From DATEHQ01 sp035279525 (lineage in GTDB: Bacteria > Chloroflexota > Dormibacteria > Dormibacterales > Dormibacteraceae), in the NCBI GenBank assembly GCA_035279525.1, contig DATEHQ010000098.1:1-5264 (forward strand): a stretch of 5,264 nucleotides of DNA, written 5' to 3'. Numbering within the stretch: the stretch's first letter is position 1; each line of letters starts with the position of its first letter. The notes below the pieces were generated by a model that was not told the origin of the DNA, did no database searches, and saw nothing but the letters and a program-made list of their open reading frames with translations. Of the stretch, positions 5,200 to 5,264 are shown piece by piece. A program made the position numbers and the translations under genes.

Positions 5200-5264
5200 G
5201 CGCCGGCCATCGCCTCGGTTTTTCATCTCGGGATTGGCCTCCGACCCACCCGGATCGGGCAGGC

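Noticed and set aside
5200..5264. Possible terminator after the alkyltransferase-like gene (TTTTT at 5219-5223)
   Set aside because: The T-run is preceded only by a weak 4-bp pairing with a large loop; no stable stem can be supported and the region is cut by the window edge.

Overview
This window is GC-rich, and most codon third positions in the clear genes are G or C. It looks like chromosomal DNA from a high-GC bacterium. The mycoredoxin-like protein, the cupin, the alkyltransferase-like protein and the style of the bd-oxidase subunits suggest an actinobacterium or a relative, possibly a soil lineage; this is an inference from protein style, not a taxonomic proof. I see no tRNA, rRNA, CRISPR array, insertion sequence or phage gene. 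The gene content is mostly housekeeping and stress related, and the more unusual signals are in the intergenic DNA.

Layout: (1) 1-359, minus strand: the N-terminal 119 codons of an alpha/beta hydrolase of the type often fused to a cyclase or regulator domain, running off the left edge. (2) 360-519: a divergent intergenic region with a possible -10 element, an 18-bp dyad and a long RNA helix that would bury the ribosome binding site of the next gene. (3) 520-1737, 1749-2084 and 2162-2395, plus strand: a DEAD-box RNA helicase, a small cupin and a mycoredoxin/glutaredoxin-like protein. Gaps of 11 and 77 bases suggest one transcription unit, at least for the first two. (4) 2396-2455: a convergent gap with a GC hairpin and, on the minus strand, a canonical G-quadruplex motif. 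(5) 4866 down to 2456, minus strand: cydA and cydB, overlapping by four bases, encoding the two main subunits of cytochrome bd quinol oxidase. (6) 4876-5199, plus strand: an alkyltransferase-like DNA-repair protein with Trp in place of the catalytic Cys, nearly abutting the cydA start. (7) 5200-5264: no gene recognised.

Together the genes fit aerobic stress physiology: a high-affinity oxidase, a thiol-disulfide reductant, an alkyl-lesion sensor and an RNA helicase. Nothing in the sequence proves that they are co-regulated, although related inverted repeats occur upstream of the helicase and in the cydA/alkyltransferase-like divergent region. The most interesting candidate is the helicase leader, where a 16-base-pair helix with two small bulges pairs the Shine-Dalgarno region with an upstream segment. 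No complete novel multi-gene system is evident.
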